A stretch of 64,000 nucleotides of DNA from Mrakia gelida (Eukaryota > Basidiomycota > Tremellomycetes > Cystofilobasidiales > Mrakiaceae). The notes beneath the pieces are model-generated. The model made no database searches. It was not told the origin of the DNA and was given only the letters and a program-made list of their open reading frames with translations. Position 1 is the first letter of the stretch, and each line of letters opens with the position of its first letter. The position numbers and the translations under genes were made by a program. The stretch is taken from NCBI GenBank assembly GCA_024345305.1, contig BRON01000002.1:186001-250000 (forward strand). The letters are read 5' to 3'. This document shows positions 32,601 through 44,001 of this stretch, piece by piece.

Positions 32601-35600
32601 CGGCCTTTCTTCCCACCCGCGTCTTCGATGAGCTGGTCTGACCCTCGCTTGCTTTCGCACAGACCAAATCCGTCGCCCGAGGAGATCTCACCCGAGTCGT
32701 CAGCGTCGATGTTCAGGGAGAGATTCTGGATCTGAAACTTACGGGTTCGTCGCGTCTCGTCCCTTTTCCTCTTCTTTGTTCTTCTCGCCCGCTGACCCAG
32801 ACGACCTTCCCTTTCGACGACAGTGAACGAGATGGTCGGGCAACTTACGACGCTCGCTCAGGAGGTTACTCGAGTGTCGCTTGAGGTAGGAACGGAAGGA
32901 AAGCTCGGAGGACAGGTTCGTACTGCAATGCTTTCCTTGCCTTTCTTCGTTTCCCGTGAGAGACCTCGATTGAGCTGACTCGATCTCTTTCGCTTCTGTT
33001 TAGGCTGTGGTTCACAACGTGGAGGGGGTTTGGAAGGCTTTGACGGATAATGTCAACTTGATGGTTCGTTCTTCTCGGCTCTCTTTTCTTCGGTCCTTCT
33101 CGCCGGCTGACTCGAATCTCCCCTTCTTCATTCAGGCTTTGAACCTCACGACTCAAGTACGATCGATCGCTGTTGTGTGAGTCCCTTCTTCTTCAAGACG
33201 AATTCTCGACGGTTCCGCCTCGACGCGTCCTGACCTCCCTCGCCTCGTCTCCTTTCTCTCTCAGCACCACCGCTGTCGCCGCCGGAGATCTCTCGAAGTC
33301 TATCACCGTCGACGCTCAGGGAGAGATCCTTCAGCTCAAGGTCCGTCTCCATTCCCGTCTCCCTACTCTTTGACTCGTTCGAAGGCTGACTCTTCCCCTT
33401 CACTTCGCTTCTCGCAGAACACCGTCAACAACATGGTGGAGAGTCTCAACAACTTCTCTTCCGAGGTCACGAGGGTAGCCAAGGAGGTCGGAACGTACGG
33501 TCAACTTGGTGGTCAGGCTCGAGTCGATGGAGTTAGTGGAACATGGAAGGATCTGACGGATAATGTGAGCTCGACGTCGTCCTTCGCTTCTCGGCGCGTC
33601 TCGACGACGACCGCTGACTCGTTTGTGGTTTTGGTTAGGTCAACATCATGGCTGCCAACTTGACTGTCCAAGTGCGAACTATCGCTCATGCTACTGTGAG
33701 TGTCCCTCGCTCGCTCGTTTTGCTTTTCGTCGAAGCTCGTTTCTGACTCGCGTCTCCTCTTTTCCTTCCCCGAACAGACCGCCGTCGTATGTCTTCAGCT
33801 CCCTCCGCCTCTTCACCCCTCGTCCCTCGTACTGACGCTCCTCTTATTTTCTTCTTCTACAGGCTCGAGGAGATCTCACCATCAAGGTCGTCGGAGTCGC
33901 CGTCCAAGGAGAGATGCTCAACCTCGTCAACACGATCAACGGCATGATCGACTCGCTCGCCATCTTCGCTTCCGAGGTCATCTTCGTCGCTCGTCAGGTC
34001 GGAACGGAGGGAAAGCTGGGAGCTCAGGCGAAGGTTCAGGATGTCGAAGGAACGTGGCAGGAGATAACGTGAGCATCGACTTCGTTCCTCCGCGTTCTCG
34101 TTTCGACTCGTCGAGAACTGACTGACCTCGTTCTTTCTTCGCTTTGCTCTCAGGTCGAACGTCAACACCATGGCTCAGAGTACGTCCTCTCTCTCTCGAG
34201 TGCATCAAACCCAAGTCAAAGTCGTCGCTGACCTCTCGTCCCTTCGTTTCCTCCAGATCTCACCTCCCAAGTCCGAGCGTTCGCTCAGATCTCAGCCGCC
34301 GCGACGGACGGAGACTACACCGAGTTCATCACCGTCGAGGCCAGTGGAGAGATGGACTCCCTCAAGACCAAGATCAACCAGATGGTGTTCAACCTGAGAG
34401 AGAGTATCCAGAGCAACACCGCCGCTCGTATCGCCGCTGAGTTGGCCAACAGATCTAAGTCGGAGTTTTTGGCGAACATGTCTCGTGAGTTGGCTCTCGT
34501 ACCTCCTCGTCGCTAGATCGAAGTAATGCTGACTATTTCGGTTGGTCTCGGCGCTCCTCAGACGAGATCCGGTGAGTTGAGCGCTTGTTGGAAAGGAAGT
34601 CGCGTCGCGTCTCGGAACTGACCTCTCGTCCTTTCCCTCTCTCGGTCAGAACGCCCATGAACGGAATCATCGGTTCGTCTCTCCTCCTCCCATCGAAGCT
34701 TCGAATTCAGCTGACCCCTCCTTTCCCTTCTCGCCCACAGGAATGACCATCCTCACCCTCGAGAGCGAGCTCACTCGGCAACAGCGAGAGAACCTCATGA
34801 TCGTCTCGACCCTCGCCAGTTCCCTCCTCACCATCATCGACGACATTCTCGATATCTCCAAGAGTACGTCCTACCGCTCATTCACCCCCTCGTCTCGCTC
34901 CTCACTGACCTAACTTTGTTTCGCGTCTACAGTCGAAGCCGGTCGAATGACAATGGAACAGATCTCCTTCTCGTTCCGATCCTCCGTCTTCGGAGTCCTC
35001 AAGACCCTCTGCGTCAAGGCTGCTCAGAACAAGCTCGATCTCATCTACGACGTCGATCCTCGGATCCCAGATCAGCTCACGGGAGATCCGCTCAGGCTCA
35101 GGCAGGTCATCACTAACCTCGTTGGAAACGCTGTGAAGGTTCGTTTTTTCGAGGCCCTCTCCTTCGCCTCTTGCGTTCGACGAAGCTCCCGCGCTGACTG
35201 ATGATGTCTTCGTGCTCGTGAACAGTTCACCACCAAGGGACAAGTCGCGCTCACCTGTCGACTGGTCGAGATCGAGGATGGAGTGAGCGAGATCGAGTTC
35301 TGCGTCGCCGATACCGGGATTGGAATCAAGCAGGACAAGCTGGATCTTATCTTTGATACTTTCGCTCAGGCTGATGGGTGAGTGGACCTCTCGTCCTTGC
35401 TTTCCCACTCGAAAACCCCCGTGCTGACTTTGCTGTGTCGTCTTCGTTCGTGACAGTTCGACGACGAGGGTGAGTCGCGTTCTACCTTCCTCCCTCTGTG
35501 TCTTTCGCCTTCAGCTCATCGAAGCGCCTTTGCTCATCTGCAGAAATACGGTGGAACGGGACTGGGATTATCGATTTCGAAACGTCTGGTTTCGTTGATG

Positions 35601-37517
35601 AACGGACGGTTATGGGTCAACAGCGACGTGAGTTAGAGACGAGCTTGCAATACTCGACGAACGCTTCGACTGACGATATTCTTGCTCTTTCGCTCGTCCT
35701 CAGTACGGTCGTGGAAGTCAATGTAAGCTCACCTCGTCCTTTCTATTCCTTTGTTCTGGCACTGACTCGAAACCTCCTCGTTCTCGTCACAGTCTACTTT
35801 GTTCGTCCACCTCGTCGCTCCCTCTCTTCCTCGCTCCTTTCTTGACTGACCTTCCCTCTTTTTCTTCCCCTCCCCCCCCCCCCCCCCTCACAGACTACTC
35901 GAGCCGAGATCAGCGAAATGGCTCCTCCAGCGATGCTGGAAAAGATCGCGCCGTGAGTCCTTCGCTCGCTTCCTCGCCGCGTCGAGTCTTCCGTCTCGCT
36001 GACTTCCTCGTCGCTTCTTCTTCCTTCCTTCACAGATGGGCCGGTCGATACATCCTCGTCATCGATACCCTCGGAGATCAGACCAACGTTCCCAAGGCCA
36101 TCGAGCAGCTCAACCTCAAGGCCATCGTCATCAAATCCGTTCAAGAGGTCTGGGTCGCTCCCAAACCAGAAGACAACACTCCTTCGTTCGATACCGTCAT
36201 TGTCGATACCCTCAGCGTCGCCGAGAAGCTCCGAGAAGTCGAGCATCTCCGTTATATTCCTATCGTTCTCCTTTCACCTGTACGTCTCTCTTCCGAGTCG
36301 TGAGAAGGAGAGCAAGAGCTGAGTTTGCGCTGACTCGACTCGACTCTTTTTCCTTTTTCTCTCCCCCAGACCATCCGCTCGAAGAACGCTCCTCCTCCCT
36401 TCTTCAACCTCCCCGAGAGTCGCCGCCGTCTTCTCAACCTTCCTCAATCCCACGACGAGATCCTGCCTCCTATACCAGTCAAGAGCTGTCTCGATATGGG
36501 AATCACTTCGTATTGCACGACGCCCGCCAGTATGCAGGAGCTGTGAGTCTCCTCTCATCCCGAGTCTGTTCTCCTCACCTGGACTGATTCGAACGTCGCG
36601 CCTCTTTCAGATTCAACGCTCTTCTCCCCGCTCTCGAGTCTCACACCGCGCTGCCAACGGATCAGGTTCGTTCACCTCTCTTTCTCGCTCGACGCGTCTT
36701 GCTCGCTGACGATCTTCCCCTCGTCTTCTCCCTTCCAGACCAAGGACATCCTTCTCGACATCCTGCTCGCGGAGGACAACAAGGTGAACCAGAAGCTCGC
36801 CGTTCGACTGCTGGAAGGATGTGGGCACAAGGTCGAGATCGCCGACAAGTTCGTCCAATCTTCCTCCTCGCCTTCTTTTCCCTTCGACTCCGAGTCCTGA
36901 CTGCTCCTCCTTCCCTCTCACAGCGGACAAATTGCCGTCGATCTCTTCAAGACTCGTCATGCTGCCAAGAACCCGTACCAGTTGATCCTCATGGACGTTT
37001 CGTGAGTCTCCTCGTCTCGTCCTTCCCTTTCGTTCGTCGACGAGTCGCTGACTGTCCCTCGCATCTCCTCTTCAGCATGCCTGTGTGCTCCGGTAAGGAG
37101 GCTACTCAGCAGGTACGTTCCTTCTCTATCTTCTTGAGTTGACCGAGCAGCTGCTGACCTCCCTTTCGTCTCGTTTCCCAGATCCGAGTTATCGAGGAAG
37201 GGGAATCGCTCGAGCGGACACCCATCATCGCCCTCACCGCTCACGCCATGCTCGGAGATCGTGAGAAGTGCCTTGAGGCTGGTATGGTGAGTAAATTTTC
37301 CTTCTTCTTGACTCTCTCGTTCCTCGCTGACCCTCTCCTTTCGATCTCTCCAGGACGAATACGTCACGAAGCCTCGTTCGTCCTCCTTCCTCCCGTTCCT
37401 CTCCCCTCGCTCGAACGCCAACTCACCTTCCTTTTCTTCTCTTCTACAGTACGACGTGCCGACCTCCTCGGTACAATCTCGAAGACTCTCAATCTTGCCG
37501 CAAACAAGAAGGCTTAG
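29667..37517 (+). CDS. NIK1: Group III hybrid histidine kinase with seven HAMP repeats (NIK1/OS-1 class)
   Basis: Cytosolic osmosensing kinase upstream of the HOG MAPK pathway and known target of phenylpyrroles such as fludioxonil. After a Ser/Pro-rich leader ([20 protein letters not shown]) come seven HAMP units recognised by AVAxGDL and EGE/QGE signatures: [66 protein letters not shown] and [10 protein letters not shown]. They are separated by EVGTxGxLGGQA linkers. The kinase core follows: H-box [17 protein letters not shown]-box [14 protein letters not shown]1 VADTGIGI and G2 [14 protein letters not shown]. The receiver domain has [20 protein letters not shown], phospho-Asp in LILMDVSMPV and Lys in YVTKPL, ending [10 protein letters not shown]. 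Dozens of exons include 9-, 10-, 13- and 16-nt ones. No membrane segment, as expected for group III. The start codon is the least certain part. Confidence 0.95.
35872..35887 (+). repeat. Homopolymer of 16 C in an intron acceptor tract
   Basis: A run of 16 C ending four bases before the CAG acceptor of an intron in the histidine kinase gene. Like the run at 15523 it forms the polypyrimidine tract and is likely length-variable. Confidence 0.85.
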
Positions 37518-37911
37518 ATTCGCTGGATCCCTTTCTTTTCTCGCTCGCTCTTCCCGTCGTCCATCTCATTCGTTTCGTTTCGTTTCCTTCTCTCGCTACA
37601 TACGCTTGTTTTTGCTTCTTATCTCTTGGTCTTTCGGATACCTTTGCGTTTTCTCTCTCTCTCTCTATCGGTTTTGATTTCCCCTTTCTCTGGTTCTTCC
37701 TCTATATTTGTATCGATCCTGGTCTTGCTTCTTCGTCGGAGTTCGAGATCGAGAGTGAGACGCGCTCCTCTTCGAGTGTCTCAGGACGGTGACAAGCAGT
37801 CTCGCTCTTCCAGGACCAAGGCTCAGTAAGCGGCAAGTCATCCGATCTGGTTTAGTAGAGCTTGAGGGGGAGGAGGTCGAGAGGAGAGGCGATCGTTCGC
37901 GAGGTTCGTCT

Positions 37912-40900
37912 TCAAGAGCAGCACTTGCTATGGCTATCGATGACCTGCAGGTTTACAAAATATGAGCGAGATGTTCAGACCCAGTCTCTACCTGCTTAGA
38001 CGAGGGAGACTCACGTGCTCGTTCCAGGCGCTCCATCTCGATTCGATCTGGTTGGAGGGTTGACGTGACGCGAAAGAAAGAAAGAAACAGGGTCAGTGGG
38101 TTTTCGCGAGGTACCGCGTCTAAGACCAGAGACTCACTCCGTGGCAGTTCTTCATAACGTCCACTGGCACTGGACTGGGCTCGTTGTCGGTCTGATCAGG
38201 CTCGTCGGAGGGAAGGAAAGCGGATCGATCGGACGCGTTGACGAAGAGCATCTCGTTGGCGTCGAAGAAGCCTCGGAGACCCCATCGCTGGTAGGTTTCC
38301 TCGATGAACTAAGACGACGCGTATGTCGAAAGTTGACCGAGGAAGGAGGACGTGTAGAGGATGATCGGAGGGAAAGGGGAAAGCGCGAGGAGCGGATTCA
38401 GCATCGCGTCGACAATCCCCTCCGTCGAGGAAAGAGTCTGGACTGACCTGAGGAAGGACTGTGATCGTGAGGGAATCGAATTGGTACAGCGTTGCTTGTC
38501 TGACATGGTAAAAAAAGGGAAGAGAAGCGATTGAGTCGAAGGGAGATCGCTCGCCGTCACTAAGTACGGGCGACTCGAGACCCGAAGGACGAACTCTTTT
38601 GAAGTTGGCGCGATGATCAAGTTCCAGATGTTTTGTAACTGACTCCTGCTATCGACAACACTGTGAAGAGGTTCAGCGGATCAGCAGATCGTCTTCTAAG
38701 GGGGCAGTCGCTGAAATCGAAACTACCGACCTTCCTCCTTGAGCCGAAATCATCGTCTCCAGGTAACAGCGGTAGCCTTCCGAGTAGCGCTTGCTGATGA
38801 AGATAGCGGCACCGCTGAGGGGTCCAGTACTTCGCAGAGTTGCGTGTGGTCGAGGGAAGTAGAGCGGATTCTTTGACGAGAAGATCAAAACGAGGTGAAG
38901 TGAGTTGCGTCGACGAGCGAAAGCAAGATAGAGAGAGCAAAACGAACCGATGCGACGTCGATGATATCGGTTGTCGTTGGACTGAGGTGATCGAGAAAGT
39001 GATGAACAGTTCCCAGGATCTTCTTGGGGTTCGCGAGTCCCTGTGAGAGGTGAAGAGAGGCGAGCGAGACATCTCAGCGACCGAAGAACGACGCGTCAAC
39101 GAAGACGAACGGAAACGAACATGAGAGTACGCCTTCCCGGCTCGTTTTCCAACTACGATCCAATCCTACTTCTCAACCTCGAAAGCGATCTTCCCGCCGA
39201 GCCTCTTCGCAACCTCCATGAACGCAAGAATCAGCTGAGGGTGACCTTCGAGAGGATCGTCCAGCGACGGCTGATTGAAGAAAAACGTTCGGCCCTGGAA
39301 TATCTGGTTTTTGACGAAAGGAAGAGGAGCCGAAGGAGCAGAGAAGACCACTCCAACGGGTTTGAAGAGCTTGGATTGAGGATGGGCCCATGGTTGACGA
39401 GATGGATCCTTCGGTTCTGGTTGGAGGAGGCGAGGCTGACAGCTCTCGTTCCTGACACCGGTGAGAGGGTGGGTTTCTTCAAGTCGGAAGAGATCGAGGG
39501 GAAGAAGGAATCCGTGTGAGATGGATGAGGAGATCCTGAGGTGACTATGAACACAGTGACGACGTGGAAAAGAGAAGGACGTGAGCGCTCGGTCGCGTCG
39601 AAAAGCTCGTCGCGTGCGTCCAGGAGCTTACCAGAAGGGATGCAGGCAAGCCATGCTCTGAAACTGATCGCCGTGTTGCTCCGATATCTTCCTTTGAGAG
39701 TTCTGGAGAGCGAGCAGCGGTCAGGGACAAGCGCCGACGAAGGAAAAGATGGAAACGAACAGCAACTCACCTCTCCAGAGTCGACGCTGAAGAAGTGAGT
39801 CGTTCCTTTGACCAGGGAGGTACCGCTGCTCATACGAATTGCAGAGCTCAGTACTTCCCATGTGAGCGAGATGAAGATTGAAAGGGCGTATACGTACAGA
39901 CACTTTCCACCGAGAGCTTCGAACACGAGCTGAAGAGCTCGTCTTTGCTCAGACTGATCGCACGTCGTTAACGTTGCTGCACTCCAGTGTCTCTGTGAAC
40001 CCGGGAACAGAGAGTACGATGAACCTCGCGTTCTAACTATCCACAAGAAGAGATGGACACACGATGTCCGAGTCGATGTCTGGGCTGAAGACAGCTCTGC
40101 ATCCTTCGAAGAGTTTGAAGAGGTCGACGCGAGGGAGGAGGCTGAAGAACGAGGGCGAAGAAGTCAGTCTGCACGCTCGTTAGCTCGTTCGCTTCTTCCC
40201 TCGAGCTCACCAGGGGATCTTCGGAACCTCTACTGTCCACCAGGTACGTCTCTATACGTCGAAGAGGAGGAAAGAAAGTTGAGTGAGACGAGATCCGTGA
40301 CTGAAGCGAGAACTCGAAAGCTCACGGAATACGTGGACCAGTCTGGCAGACCTGCTTTGTACAACTACGATACCGAAATCCCCCAGAGATGAGGTAAGCT
40401 CTAGTGTTGACCCTTCTGAAGGTAAACTCGAAGCAGAGACTCACGTTCCTCTTCCAGACGAACTGTCCAGGTCCTCCACCCAGACTTTCCTCCAAGCTCA
40501 CGTCCAATCCCTGATCGATCTTGTTCTTCGTAGCGTCGTGGTGAGATAAAACCCAAGGAACGGAAGCGCCATCGAGGACTGTAGTGCTCGAGGGGGAATG
40601 GTTGAGCTTAGATGTGATGATGCGAGAGAGAAGGGGATGAAGATCTGGAGGAGCGAGGAAGAGGACGGCCGAGGAGGAGACGGTGGGTTTGACGTCTTCC
40701 TCCTCGTCCTCTTCATCTTCTCGAGACTGATCCGAGGCGGGAGTGAGTTTCGAGTCTTCGGAAGCGGATCGAGAAGAAATGGGAGCCATATCGACCAAAG
40801 ATCCTTGGTGAGCGTTGCGAGAAGGAAGGAGGGAGGGTCGAAAGAAGCGAGTTTCGAGCTCGAGCTCAACCTTCTCCTCCTTCCCGACGAGTCTCAGCGA

Positions 40901-40912
40901 CGATCTGGTCAT
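37912..40912 (-). CDS. Multi-BRCT-domain protein, family undetermined
   Basis: An exon chain in frame across about twelve introns. Two in-frame ATGs (40912, 40789) are possible starts. The first exon has an acidic Ser-rich leader, then SSAVLFLAPPDLHPLLSRII and SVPWVLSHHDA. A clear BRCT unit follows: LFKLFEGCRAVFSPDIDSDI, ALQLVFEALGGKCLSAIRMS, KGTTHFF and the hallmark end PFWISSSISHGFLLPLDLF. A second unit has IFQGRTFFFNQPSLDDPLEG then AFMEVAKRLGGKIAFEVE. A third has GPLSGAAIFISKRYSEGYRC, YLETMISAQGGRSQLQNIWN, LIIAPTSKEQATLYQFDSL and VLPQFIEETYQRWG. The protein ends EHVIDSHSKCCS at 37912. No ligase, polymerase or Myb domain is seen. Candidates include the Rtt107/Brc1 and TopBP1/Rad4 groups, on architecture alone. 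One donor near 39178 is weak. Confidence 0.6.
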
Positions 40913-41302
40913 CTTTTTGCTCTTCTGCGAGATCGATCTGCTTTTATTCTCAGAGAGCGGTCCGTCAAACAGTAATTTGACTTCGTCTCGAAACTCGAAG
41001 AAGAGTTGAGGCGAACGACTGAACTTCGAGTTGGAGGGAGACGAAAGAGCGAAAACTCAGCTCGTCTTCGCACTTCTGCCCTCCTTTTCGTCTTCGGAGC
41101 ACTTTTGAATCCATACCCTTCCATCAAAGACCAGCTCACGTTCTCTTCTTCCTTTTAGAGTCTCGGAAGAAGGAGGAGAACGAAGGAAGAGCTCAGGCCC
41201 AGTCGCTTCATCACCTTCCCTTTCGTGGCTCGACTACATCCTAGAAAGCTCAAGGGTCATCAGATCGAGATCTCGAAGTCGTTAAACCGGCACACAACCC
41301 AA

Positions 41303-43310
41303 CTAAGCCCGAGGGAAGTGCGTCCCCATCTGTCGCCACCGTCGCGAAAAGCAAACGAAGTTAGTCAGTCGACGCGTCTTCTCTCTTCCCTCTGCTCCTC
41401 TCCAAACCGAACGAAGGATCAACTCACCATCTCCCTCACATCCTCCAAAAAGTCCTCCGGCGCGTCCTGGGCCGCGAAATGCCCTCCTCTCGAGTGCAGT
41501 CGGTAGAACACGAGGTTGTCGAGCGCTTTGTTGAGCCACGATTTTGGGAAGTGATGGATATCGTGAGGGTTTGCTGAGTATCCGATGGGAGCTTTGACGT
41601 TGTACGGGATCGCTGCACCTCCGTTAGGGGAGCTGTAGTCTCGGTAGGGCCTGCGAAGTCAGAAGGCGAGAACAAGGGGCGGGAGTCAGAACGTCGAGAC
41701 GCGATTGTGCGAAAGGACGGGAGAAACGGAGAGAGGGACGAACAAGAAGCTGGTGTGGATGCAGTTGGTGAGGTGGTACAGAGCTGTTTGGGTGATGATG
41801 TGGCTGGAGGTGATGTGGGAGGGGAGGTTGGGAGCGATGGGCTGATTGAAAGACGAGGCGACGAAAAGGAGGGACGGACGCGCCGAGTCAGCTCTCAGAG
41901 TTCCTTCGCTCGCGCTCGATCCACTGCGAAAGAAGTGCTCACATCTGACCACTCGTGGAACTTGTCTCCGATATAGGCGAGAATTCCGACGGGGTTGTCT
42001 GATGAGAGAAACAAAGAAGGGAGAGAGCGAAGTCAGTCCTCGCGTCCTCGTTCGTCCTCAATCTTCAGAGATTCGGAATACGAAGAGCGAGAAGCTCGAC
42101 ACTTACCGTAAAGCGAGAGTCCAATAGTCGAAGGCTTCGTCTGCTGAAGATACCTGTACCCGCTCCCGTCCCTCATGAACCTCTCCTGACTCTTCGCCGC
42201 TTCCTTCTCCTTCTCCGTCACTCCGAGGTTCTTGTACCAGTTGACGACGAAAGCCGGAAGAGGAAGGTAGTCGAAGATGGAGCTGGGAGGAGTCCCGAAG
42301 AGCATGGTGTAGTGAGCTGCTTTGACGTTGGAGGCGTGGTTCTGGAGGAGACCAGTGATGACTCGCGTGCCCTGTCGTTTCGACGAGGAAAGGCGAGTCA
42401 GTACGAGAGTCTGCGGGGAGAAGATGCAGAGTAAAACTCACGAGATCTCCTCCGACAGCTCCGTAAGTCTCTGCGATTGAAGAAGGTCAGGAAGAGAAGA
42501 GGAGTCAGCGACGCGTCCGTCCGGTCCTTGACTCGCGACGCGTTCTCACGAGCCTCAGACATAGCTCGTCAACTCACTGTAGCCGAGCACCTCAACCATC
42601 AAAGTGTTGAAGACTCGAGAAGTATCTGCTGCACTCCAAGCTCGTGTTGGAGGCGAGGAGAAGGTGTACCCAGGCAGGGAAGGAACGCAGACGTCGAAGC
42701 TGTTACAGCGAGAAAAGAGACCAGGGAGAGCGAGTTCAGCGCTCGAGACGATCAGTAGAGGCTCGGAGAAGGGCTCCGAGGAGGTGTGAGATCTGTACTC
42801 ACGCTTGAACACCCTCAGGAGGATATACGAGCGAGTCGATAACTCCCACGAACTCCAAGAACGAAGATGGCCAACCATGGATCAGAACGATCGGAATCGC
42901 TCCAGGATGTTTCGACTTGACGTGGATGAAGTGGATCGAGAGATCCTCGATGTCCACTCGGAAGTGAGGGAACCTACGAAGCAGCAAAAGGAGAGATGGA
43001 GGGAGGGAAGGTTGGTCATCCATCTCGTCGAGCTCGAGCTCACCTCCCTCGCTTCCTTCCAATCTCGTTCACCAAACAAGCTCGCTTCCGCTCACCTGTT
43101 CAACTCCTTCTCAGTCTGTTCCCAGCTCCACTCGTTCTCCCACGTCTTCTTGAGCTCCTCGAGCCAGTCGAGATCGAGTCCGTAGTCCCACGAAGCGCCA
43201 GGGAGGATGGGAGCGGAGGGGAGTCGATGGTCTCGGACTTTGGCCATCATCCTGTCGATTTCCGAGGAACGGAATGAAATGAGAAAGGGAGTGGGGATGG
43301 GAGGGGTCAT
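41303..43310 (-). CDS. EPH1: Epoxide hydrolase (microsomal-type alpha/beta hydrolase)
   Basis: Hydrolyses epoxides to vicinal diols; red yeasts are known for this enzyme. The start at 43310 reads MTPPIPTPFLISFRSSEIDR (an in-frame ATG lies upstream at 43433). The N-terminal family segment is SWDYGLDLDWLEELKKTWEN. The oxyanion-hole motif HGWPSS is in IPIVLIHGWPSSFLEFVGVI. The nucleophile Asp is in TYGAVGGDLGTRVITGL, whose codons are split by an intron after GDL. Next come FDVCVPSLPGYTFSSPPTRA, the lid segment YLPLPAFVVNWYKNLGVTEK and IGLSLYDNPVGILAYIGDKF. The catalytic His is in LHSRGGHFAAQDAPEDFLED. The end is either VREMVS at 41419 if the last intron is retained, or VREMMGTHFPRA at 41303 if it is spliced. 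The intron carries GTGAGT and CTGACTAAC, so splicing is preferred. Confidence 0.9.
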
Positions 43311-44001
43311 GCTGGTGGCGAAGAGGAAGGTGTTGGGAAAGTTGGGGTGCTGATGGTTGAAGGAAAACTTACGAGATGGTCTCGTCGCTTCAACTTCGTT
43401 TCGCTCGAGGGTTGAGGCTTGGTTGAGGAGCACTCGCTCGTCATTTCTTGCTCAGCAACGATGATTTCTTTGTCAGTTGACCAGAACTCTGCTCATGTCG
43501 CAGAAGGAGCCTAGCGCTAGACTGTTAGTAGAGGAGGAGCTGAACGAAAGAGCGACGTCTTCGAACGGTTCTCTGCGACAGCTCGAGTCGACCTCTTCAG
43601 CCCTCCAGCCCTCTCCAAACGACGCGACGAGTTCCTGCACAGTTCCCTCAAGTCCGTCAGAGGTTGAGATCACCTCCCCTCTCCGACTAGCGCAGAAAGT
43701 CCAAGCAGGCTCCTCGAACGAACGAGCGACGTCGAGTCTGCTCCTCCCTCCCGAACCTCCTCCGCTTCAACCCCCCAACTCTCTCTCCCTCTCGCTAGTT
43801 CTCCTCCCAACTCGATCCAACCTCCCAAGAGGGTTCCGTGAAGAAGAGGCATGCATGCGTAAGAGAGAAAAACGACGAGGGTTCCACCCAATCCATCGAA
43901 CGAACGAACAACCCCCAAACCGACTCGAGACCGTTGGATCTCTCTCCACCGATTTGTTGATCTCCCATCCGACCGACTTCCCGAGTAGAAGGACGAGGTG
44001 T
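43311..44001. other. Intergenic region EPH1-RPS30
   Basis: About 690 bp between two minus-strand genes, holding the EPH1 promoter and RPS30 3' UTR. An open frame on the plus strand (43477-44124) has Ser/Pro/Arg composition and no splice support, and I do not count it as a gene. Confidence 0.5.
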
